DNA of 5,382 bases from assembly GCA_963169155.1 (NCBI GenBank), contig CAUJGI010000223.1, positions 1-5,382 on the forward strand. Reading direction: 5' to 3'. Origin of the DNA: Chloroflexota bacterium. Lineage in GTDB: Bacteria > Chloroflexota > Anaerolineae > Promineifilales > Promineifilaceae. Every line of letters starts with the position of its first letter. Within the stretch, counting starts at the first letter, position 1. The notes under the pieces were generated by a model. The model was not told the origin of the DNA. It ran no database searches and worked only from the letters and a program-made list of their open reading frames with translations. Positions 1 to 4,188 of the stretch are shown here, piece after piece. The position numbers and the translations under genes were made by a program.

Positions 1-534
1 AGTCTGAACGACAGCGCTGGCCTGGTGACCACCGACATCCAGGCCGACAACGGTACGCTGCACATCATTGATACGGTGCTGCTGCCCCCGGAAAACTCCA
101 TCTTTACCTCGAATCAGGGTTCGCGTGAAGACGTGTTGAGCATGGTTCTGGAGGAAGACGGCCGTTTCACCACTCTCCTCTCGCTGCTGCAAACAACCGA
201 CCTGAACCTTGATCTAGACAACCCGGCGCGGGATTACACCATCTTTGCCCCAACCGATGCCGCGTTTGAGAAGCTCTCTGACGAGCTGATGGATCAGCTG
301 ATGAACGAGCCGGATACGCTGGAAGCGATCCTGTCTTACCATGTGGTTGGCGACTCGCTGAGCATCAACCAGATCGCCACGGATGATTTTATCCCGACAC
401 TGGAAGGACGGCCGTTAATCGTGACCACCGACGCCAGCAATAACGTCTCACTCAACGGTACACCGATTGAAAGCTTTAACATCGTGGCCTCAAACGGTGT
501 TATCCATGCGGTGGATACCGTCTTAATGCCGTAA
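1..534 (+). CDS. Fasciclin (FAS1) repeat protein, 3' part of gene
   Basis: The frame is open from base 1 and ends at TAA 532-534, so the gene starts upstream of the window. The 177 visible residues hold the tail of one FAS1 domain, ending in the H2-like motif NGTLHIIDTVLLPP, then a linker of about 10 residues, then one complete FAS1 domain from about residue 41 to the C-terminus. The complete domain shows the H1 box YTIFAPTDAAFEKL, the central YHVVGDSL motif and the H2 box NGVIHAVDTVLMP. FAS1 domains are extracellular adhesion or matrix-binding modules, usually exported and often in tandem; at least two are present here. The ligand cannot be read from sequence. No membrane anchor or sorting signal follows the last domain, so if the protein is anchored, the anchor is N-terminal and outside the window. 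The GTG at 25 is internal to a domain and is not the start. An intrinsic terminator follows at 600-636. Family assignment is secure; the full domain number is unknown. Confidence 0.93.
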   Translation, partial: SLNDSAGLVTTDIQADNGTLHIIDTVLLPPENSIFTSNQGSREDVLSMVLEEDGRFTTLLSLLQTTDLNLDLDNPARDYTIFAPTDAAFEKLSDELMDQLMNEPDTLEAILSYHVVGDSLSINQIATDDFIPTLEGRPLIVTTDASNNVSLNGTPIESFNIVASNGVIHAVDTVLMP

Positions 535-551
535 CCATCTAAAATTTGCGG

Positions 552-584
552 AGATTGGACCAATCTTCAAGATTGGTCCAATCT
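552..584. repeat. Perfect nested palindrome (2 x AGATTGGnCCAATCT)
   Basis: Bases 552-567 and 569-584 are exact reverse complements (16-bp arms) around a single C at 568. Each half is itself an interrupted palindrome: AGATTGGACCAATCT at 552-566 and AGATTGGTCCAATCT at 570-584, separated by TCA. The element can therefore form one long hairpin or two small ones. It lies 17 bp after the fasciclin stop codon and just before the terminator. It resembles a REP-type intergenic repeat; whether other copies exist in the genome cannot be seen here. A dimeric operator for a transcription factor is an alternative reading. Confidence 0.8.
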
Positions 585-599
585 GAAAAAAATAAAAAG

Positions 600-636
600 T
601 AGCGGGTTCATCTTCCCAAATGAGCCCGCTATTTTT
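600..636 (+). terminator. Intrinsic terminator after the fasciclin gene
   Basis: A 12-bp stem (600-611 with 620-631, one G-U pair at 607/624, GC-rich AGCGGG/CCCGCT base) closes an 8-nt loop and is followed by TTTTT at 632-636. An A-rich stretch precedes it at 586-598, so it could also act in the reverse direction. It ends transcription of the fasciclin gene and separates it from the next unit. Confidence 0.85.
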
Positions 637-663
637 GTGTAGAGAATGTGTAGGTCCTATAAA
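635..663 (+). promoter_or_regulatory. Candidate sigma-70-type promoter for the 752 gene
   Basis: TTGTGT at 635-640 and TATAAA at 658-663 are separated by exactly 17 bp. The -10 box matches consensus at 5 of 6 bases, the -35 at only 3 of 6. Initiation near 670 would give a leader of roughly 80 nt before the ATG at 752. The -35 overlaps the T-tract of the preceding terminator, so the end of one unit and the start of the next are tightly packed. It is inferred from sequence only, and the -35 is weak. Confidence 0.4.
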
Positions 664-686
664 TTCCAGCTAAAAAGGCGCCTGCC

Positions 687-712
687 ACGCAACTCACCTG
701 GGGTGCCTGCGT
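687..712 (+). other. Small imperfect hairpin in the leader of the 752 gene
   Basis: ACGCA (687-691) pairs with TGCGT (708-712), and after a small internal loop CACC (695-698) pairs with GGTG (702-705) around a 3-nt TGG loop. CCAGCT (666-671) and AGCTGG (715-720) could pair outside it if transcription begins early enough. No known riboswitch motif is recognised. It may be chance structure in a GC-rich leader. Confidence 0.3.
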
Positions 713-751
713 AAAGCTGGCATATTAAGCTCAAGACAAGGAGAGTGAGAA

Positions 752-1309
752 ATGTCGGAAGACTCTATTTTAAAGATTGAGGAAGCAGGCAAACTGCAGC
801 GGCGACAGGCGCTGCCCGCCTACGGTGTCATTGCCATTGGCGTGGTGCTGCTGCTCAGCAATCTATTCAACTTTCACCTGATCAATGTGTTGTGGCCGGG
901 ATTTGTGATCACGCCTGGCCTGATGCTGCTGTGGCCCGCCTACAGCAGTACGCCGCAGCGGCCAAAGACGTTGTCCTTTTTAGCCGTACCCGGCGCGATG
1001 ATGATCATCACGGGCATCTTGCTGTTTATCATGAACCTTACCAACCATTTTGAAGCGTGGGCCTACAGCTGGCCGCTGGTTTTGGGTTCCGTAGCCTGGG
1101 CGTTGATGTACATGAAGCGCTTTGAGCCTCAGCATCGGGTGCACCACACGGGCTACAACTTCATGCGGCTGATGGTGCTGTTGGCGATGGGGTTTGCCGT
1201 CTTCTTTGAGCTCATCGTGTTTGGCAGCTTTAATCCGCTGCTGCCGCTGGGCATAATCGCTTTTGGCGTCTATTTGCTGATCAAAGAACGGCAGCACAAT
1301 AAGCAGTAA
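752..1309 (+). CDS. Six-helix membrane protein with three two-helix repeats, LiaF/DUF5668-like
   Basis: This 185-residue integral membrane protein has a charged cytosolic-type N-terminus (residues 1-20) and six predicted hydrophobic helices at about 22-40, 45-64, 74-95, 104-120, 137-157 and 160-177. The ATG at 752 is preceded by AAGGAG (738-743) with an 8-nt spacer, which fixes the start. The helices form three repeats of about 58 residues: key glycines fall at G30, G88 and G147, and helix-starting prolines at P49 (LWPG), P108 (SWPL) and P165 (LLPL). This glycine, hydrophobic run, N-L, W-P pattern resembles the N-terminal membrane domain of LiaF and DUF5668 proteins, which take part in envelope-stress sensing. 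The C-terminal soluble domain of LiaF is absent. The protein has no visible catalytic motif. It lies 81 bp upstream of a DUF4342 gene on the same strand, a likely operon partner. The exact family is uncertain; the repeat architecture is visible directly. Confidence 0.8.
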   Translation: MSEDSILKIEEAGKLQRRQALPAYGVIAIGVVLLLSNLFNFHLINVLWPGFVITPGLMLLWPAYSSTPQRPKTLSFLAVPGAMMIITGILLFIMNLTNHFEAWAYSWPLVLGSVAWALMYMKRFEPQHRVHHTGYNFMRLMVLLAMGFAVFFELIVFGSFNPLLPLGIIAFGVYLLIKERQHNKQ

Positions 1310-1322
1310 ACGATAAGCAGTA
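1299..1322 (+). repeat. 10-bp direct repeat ATAAGCAGTA at a stop codon
   Basis: ATAAGCAGTA occurs at 1299-1308 and 1313-1322, 14 bp apart start to start. The first copy covers the last codons and most of the TAA stop of the 752 gene. This is probably a small local duplication. It has no evident function. Confidence 0.6.
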
Positions 1323-1390
1323 TTTGGAAATCAATAGTTGGTATTCAGCAGCTGCGGTTTTTTACCGCGCAAAAATAAAGGAGTATTTTC

Positions 1391-1759
1391 ATGGCTAAGA
1401 ATAATGAAATGAACGAAGTAGAAATGGCGGAAGAAGTTGTCATTAACGAAGAGGATGTGGCCGAAAAAGGCGAATCCTGGACGGAAGAGTTTGTGGCGGC
1501 CGGTGAGGACCTGGTGAACATGGTCAAGAAGCTGATGCACGAAACGGCCGTTCGCCGTGTTGTCGTCAAAAACGAAGCCCGCAGCATTCACCTCTCGCTG
1601 CCGCTGGCCGTGGGGCTGCCGGGCATCGCCCTGGCCATCCTGTGGGTGCCGTTTATTGCCGCCGTGGCCGTGGTGGGCGCGCTGATGATCGACTGCACCA
1701 TCACTGTCGAGCGCGTCGCTAAAGAAAAAGAAGCAGAACCCGTCCTCGCCACCGAGTAA
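1391..1759 (+). CDS. DUF4342 domain protein
   Basis: This 122-residue protein has an acidic N-terminal tail (about 1-28) followed by a DUF4342-like domain (about 29-109). The domain begins SWTEEFVAAGEDLVNMVKKL, continues with a basic beta-type segment VRRVVVKN (54-61) and a hydrophobic stretch (about 71-100) that could be one membrane helix or a hairpin, and ends TITVERV. The T-E-E-F, G-E-L-V, V-K-x-L and V-R-R-V-x-V-K-N order is the family signature as I remember it. The biochemical role of the family is not known to me. The ATG at 1391 follows AAAGGAG (1377-1383) with a 7-nt spacer. The gene follows a LiaF/DUF5668-like membrane gene on the same strand, which suggests a joint envelope-associated role; this is inference. 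One copy of the AACGGCCGTT word lies in it at 1543-1552, read as T-A-V. Confidence 0.8.
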   Translation: MAKNNEMNEVEMAEEVVINEEDVAEKGESWTEEFVAAGEDLVNMVKKLMHETAVRRVVVKNEARSIHLSLPLAVGLPGIALAILWVPFIAAVAVVGALMIDCTITVERVAKEKEAEPVLATE

Positions 1760-1765
1760 ACAATC

Positions 1766-1814
1766 AGCCACGGATTTCGCGGAGTAAATTTAAAAATCCG
1801 CGAAATCCGCGGCT
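1766..1814. repeat. 18-bp inverted repeat between convergent genes
   Basis: Bases 1766-1783 and 1797-1814 pair over 18 positions with a single A-C mismatch (1770/1810) around a 13-nt AT-rich loop. The right arm is built on a tandem 9-bp unit, AAATCCGCG at 1794-1802 and 1803-1811. It starts 7 bp after the DUF4342 stop and ends 6 bp before the stop of the minus-strand PrsW gene. It is placed where a shared bidirectional terminator would be, but neither side has a run of T residues after the stem, so it is not a canonical intrinsic terminator. A REP-like element that stabilises 3' ends is an equally good reading. Confidence 0.75.
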
Positions 1815-1820
1815 AAATTC

Positions 1821-2816
1821 TTATTGGCGCAGCTGAGTGGCCAGTGTGTTGATTTCCTGGCGCAGCTTGAATATCTCTTGAGCCGATTTGTCATCCTGAA
1901 ACAGCTTCCAATGGTGTTTGGTATAGGCCAGGTGGCTGCACTGCAAGAAGAAGTTGGCCGCCTGCCGATTGGCGCGGTAGCCGCGCTCCAGCATGGTTTT
2001 CATCAGATAAGCGGTGCGCTTGCGGCCCGAACTAGCACTGAGGAATTGGTTGGCTGTTAGTGTGCCCAGGGCCACCTCTTCCGCCAAATATTGGCGCAGC
2101 CAGCGCCGCTCTTGCAGCACTGCCCACAGAATAATAACCAGCACCAGGAAAATCCCGCCCCAGTCGAACAGCAGCGCCACCAAGATAAAAAAGTCGCCCA
2201 GGGTGACCGTGAAATTGTGCAGGAAGTGGAGGAAAACGGCCGTTGCCCACCCCAACATCGGCAGTATCAACTTCACGCCCTGGTTGGGTGACAGGCGCGC
2301 CAGGGCAATGCCCAGACCAGCAAAGCTGCTAAACAGGGCATGGTTCAGACCAAACACCACCGCCCGCAGCACCACGTTTGCCCCCCACGCCTCAAGCCCG
2401 CCCTGGCTGTACGTTTCCACGAAGTAGAAAACATTCTCCACCATGGCAAAGCCCATGCCAACCATAGCGCCGTAAATGATGCCGTCCAGCGGGCTGTCGA
2501 TCTCATTGCGCCAGAAGAGGAAGATAGCCACCAGAGCCAGGCCCTTCACCGACTCCTCCACCGGCGGACCAATGAGCGACGGCGCGGCCGCCATGCCTAA
2601 TTCGTCGCCCAAAATGAGCAGCAGCGGCGCACTGAGCAGGGTGTTGAAGAAAAAGGCAATCAGGATGCCGGGCACCGCCCCCCACAAAAAGGCGGCGACC
2701 AGCAGCCACCACGGCTCCTTCTCGTACCGATCGACCCAGTAAATGAGGCCTACGTACAGCACTGTAGGCACGATGGCGGCAAAGATAGAAAGAAGGAGGA
2801 CGGCCGTTTCAGTCAT
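1821..2816 (-). CDS. PrsW-family intramembrane protease
   Basis: This 331-residue polytopic membrane protein belongs to the PrsW family, distant relatives of CPBP proteases. In Bacillus subtilis PrsW makes the first cut in the anti-sigma factor RsiW. Family motifs appear in order: VDRYEKEP (28-35) after the first helix; GPPVEESVKG (83-92) with the glutamate pair E87-E88 and K91; DGIIYGAMVGMGFAMVEN (111-128) with E127; FGLNHALFSSFAG (155-167) with H159; and FLHFLHN (195-201) with H197 and H200. About eight hydrophobic segments cover residues 1-235. A charged, soluble tail of about 95 residues follows, ending in a helical stretch rich in Q, E and L. The start is 3 bp after the queA stop and lacks a clear Shine-Dalgarno sequence, so translation probably couples to queA. 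No sigma/anti-sigma pair is visible nearby, so the substrate is unknown. All expected active-site residues are present. Confidence 0.92.
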   Translation of the reverse strand: MTETAVLLLSIFAAIVPTVLYVGLIYWVDRYEKEPWWLLVAAFLWGAVPGILIAFFFNTLLSAPLLLILGDELGMAAAPSLIGPPVEESVKGLALVAIFLFWRNEIDSPLDGIIYGAMVGMGFAMVENVFYFVETYSQGGLEAWGANVVLRAVVFGLNHALFSSFAGLGIALARLSPNQGVKLILPMLGWATAVFLHFLHNFTVTLGDFFILVALLFDWGGIFLVLVIILWAVLQERRWLRQYLAEEVALGTLTANQFLSASSGRKRTAYLMKTMLERGYRANRQAANFFLQCSHLAYTKHHWKLFQDDKSAQEIFKLRQEINTLATQLRQ

Positions 2817-2819
2817 CGG

Positions 2820-3923
2820 TTATAAAATCAACATCGCATCGCCAAAAGAAAAGAAGCGATACTGTTCAGCAACGGCCGTTTCGTACGCCCGCAGCATAAA
2901 GTCACGCCCGGCAAAGGCGGCCACCAGCAGCAGCAGGCTGGATTGCGGCAGGTGAAAATTGGTGATCATCGCGTCCACGGCGCGGTATTTGTAGCCGGGG
3001 TAGATAAACAGGTCGGTGGGTGCAGTGAAGGCGGCCACCGGCTTCCACGGGCAGAAGCTGCTCGTTTCACCGCTGGCGTCGCGCGCGCTGATGGTTTGTA
3101 GGCTGCCACTGATGCCCGCAGAACGCAAAGCGGCCGTTTCCAACGTACGCACCGAGGTGGTGCCCACAGCAATGAGCCGCCCACCAGCCAGTTTGGCTTC
3201 GTTAATTCGTTTGGCGCTTTCTGTTGTCAGGCTGGCCCATTCGCTGTGGATGGTGTGCGCCTCAACACGCTCCGCCTCGACCGGCTTAAACGTGTCCAGC
3301 CCCACGTGCAGCGTCACCGTCTCAAATATGACGCCCCTGTCGCGCAGCGCCAGCAGTAGATCGCCGGTGAAGTGCAGCCCGGCGGTAGGGGCGGCGGCCG
3401 AACCTGCCGGGCGGCTGTAGACGGTCTGGTACCGCTCGGCATCGTCCAGTGGTTCGTGAATGTAGGGCGGCAGCGGGGTGTGCCCGATGCTGTCCAGCCA
3501 GTCGTCCAGCGGTTGGTTGAAGCTGAGTTCACGCTGCGGGCCGTCGAGAACGGCCGTTACCGTGGCTACCAGCTCTGTCTCATTCGCCTCATAGTCCAGC
3601 AAATGAATCTGGCTGCCTTCATCCAGCCGCTTGCCGCCAACCAGGGCATGCCAACGGCCGTTGTCTTGCTCGCTCAGCAGCAGCAGCTCGACCTTGCCGC
3701 CGGTGGGTTTACGGCCGTACAGCCGGGCCGGAATGACGCGGCTGTTGTTGGCCACCAAAATATCCCCCGGCTGCAAGTAGTCGAGGATGTGGGTAAAGCG
3801 GTGGTGGCTGATAGCCTGGCTGGTTCGATCCAGCACCATCAGGCGGGAGGCGTCTCGTGGGGTTAACGGCCGTTGCGCAATCAGCTCGGGCGGCAAAAGA
3901 TAGTTAAAATCAGCTGTGTTCAT
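2820..3923 (-). CDS. queA: S-adenosylmethionine:tRNA ribosyltransferase-isomerase QueA
   Basis: QueA transfers and isomerises the ribosyl part of S-adenosylmethionine onto 7-aminomethyl-7-deazaguanine in the tRNA wobble position, making epoxyqueuosine (queuosine pathway, cytosol). With the start at 3923 the product is 367 residues. Conserved stretches include FNYLLPPELIAQRP (6-19), GDILVANNSRVIPARLYGRK (53-72), SIGHTPLPPYI (145-155), YQTVYS (165-170), AAAPTAGLHF (176-185), VTLHVGLDTFKPV (203-215), HSEWA (226-230), AVGTTSVRTLE (252-262), FIYPGYKY (306-313), ITNFHLPQSSL (320-330) and YRFFSFGDAM (355-364). An in-frame extension up to 3989 adds 22 residues with no family similarity, so ATG 3923 is preferred. 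About 15-25 residues between 270 and 303 (including FCPWKPVAAF) exceed the E. coli enzyme. The rest of the queuosine pathway is not in the window. The prsW gene follows 3 bp downstream, probably in one transcript. Confidence 0.97.
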   Translation of the reverse strand: MNTADFNYLLPPELIAQRPLTPRDASRLMVLDRTSQAISHHRFTHILDYLQPGDILVANNSRVIPARLYGRKPTGGKVELLLLSEQDNGRWHALVGGKRLDEGSQIHLLDYEANETELVATVTAVLDGPQRELSFNQPLDDWLDSIGHTPLPPYIHEPLDDAERYQTVYSRPAGSAAAPTAGLHFTGDLLLALRDRGVIFETVTLHVGLDTFKPVEAERVEAHTIHSEWASLTTESAKRINEAKLAGGRLIAVGTTSVRTLETAALRSAGISGSLQTISARDASGETSSFCPWKPVAAFTAPTDLFIYPGYKYRAVDAMITNFHLPQSSLLLLVAAFAGRDFMLRAYETAVAEQYRFFSFGDAMLIL

Positions 3924-3929
3924 GAGCCT

Positions 3930-3957
3930 ATTGTAGCCGCCAGCTATGGCAGAGCAA
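3930..3957 (-). promoter_or_regulatory. Candidate queA promoter giving a leaderless mRNA
   Basis: On the minus strand TTGCTC (3957-3952) and TACAAT (3935-3930) are separated by 16 bp. The -10 matches consensus at 5 of 6 bases; the -35 has TTG only. Only 6 nt separate the -10 from the queA ATG at 3923, so initiation would fall on or next to the A of the start codon. The sequence just before the ATG has no convincing Shine-Dalgarno (only AATAGG). Inferred from sequence; promoters further upstream cannot be excluded. Confidence 0.35.
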
Positions 3958-4015
3958 CCACAACTAATCACCGCTAAAATGTGTGTCATAAGCTATAGTT
4001 TGGTAGGGTCGATTC

Positions 4016-4024
4016 TGCTATAGT
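4016..4024 (+). promoter_or_regulatory. Extended -10 promoter candidate for the subtilase gene
   Basis: TGCTATAGT fits the extended -10 form TGnTATAAT with one mismatch. Initiation near 4031 would give a leader of about 158 nt containing both hairpins at 4037-4141. No good -35 is seen at 16-18 bp. The word GCTATAGT also occurs 25 bp upstream at 3992-3999, without the TG extension, so the two copies might instead be part of a binding site. Confidence 0.4.
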
Positions 4025-4036
4025 GCCTGTGCTAGT

Positions 4037-4087
4037 ACAGTCCGGCAGAAATCTACAAAACGTTATTATGTTTAGTTGCCGGACTGT
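4037..4087 (+). other. Leader hairpin 1 upstream of the subtilase
   Basis: ACAGTCCGGCA (4037-4047) pairs perfectly with TGCCGGACTGT (4077-4087), an 11-bp stem with a 29-nt AT-rich loop. It would begin a few nucleotides into the transcript if the promoter at 4016 is real. No T-run follows, so it is not a terminator. Confidence 0.65.
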
Positions 4088-4090
4088 TTA

Positions 4091-4141
4091 AGTATTGCGC
4101 CGTTTTCAATAACCTTATGCGAACTTTTGGGGCGCAATGCT
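4091..4141 (+). other. Leader hairpin 2 upstream of the subtilase
   Basis: AGTATTGCGCC (4091-4101) pairs with GGCGCAATGCT (4131-4141), an 11-bp stem with one G-U pair and a 29-nt loop. It starts 3 nt after hairpin 1 and has the same arm and loop lengths although the arm sequences are unrelated. A T7 run occurs at 4157-4163, 15 nt after the stem, too far for a standard intrinsic terminator. The ribosome site of the next gene is at 4178-4183. Confidence 0.6.
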
Positions 4142-4177
4142 AGTTGGCGTTCTCTGTTTTTTTGTTTCAAATTTTGC

Positions 4178-4183
4178 AAGGAG
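4178..4183 (+). promoter_or_regulatory. Ribosome binding site of the subtilase gene
   Basis: AAGGAG sits 5 nt before the ATG at 4189 and fixes that start. The wider word CAAGGAGAG is shared with the ribosome site of the 752 gene (737-745). It lies outside hairpin 2. Confidence 0.8.
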
Positions 4184-4188
4184 AGAAA

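Noticed and set aside
1348..1368. Hairpin GCGGT/ACCGC (1354-1358 with 1364-1368) and GCAGCTGC as a terminator between the 752 and 1391 genes.
   Set aside because: The stem is only 5 bp and no T-run follows; the genes more likely share a transcript.
1331..1771. Minus-strand frame rich in H, D and F opposite the DUF4342 gene.
   Set aside because: It is antisense to a recognisable domain with its own good ribosome site; the composition is typical of a shadow frame.
2014..2742. Plus-strand open frames opposite prsW (2014-2427, 2340-2600, 2476-2742).
   Set aside because: They are shadows of a complete PrsW gene with all family motifs; no ribosome sites or domain similarity.
3924..3989. N-terminal extension of queA to an ATG at 3989 (22 extra residues).
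   Set aside because: The added residues have no QueA similarity and overlap the promoter-like region; known QueA proteins start close to the motif following the ATG at 3923.
4037..4141. Integron attC sites or a known riboswitch in the subtilase leader.
   Set aside because: There are no GTTRRRY-type attC boxes at the stem ends, no integrase, and no match to riboswitch cores I know, such as preQ1 or c-di-GMP.
4091..4163. Hairpin 2 plus the T7 run at 4157-4163 as an intrinsic terminator or attenuator.
   Set aside because: Fifteen nucleotides separate the stem from the T-run and no better stem abuts it; a competing fold at 4132-4149 is weak.
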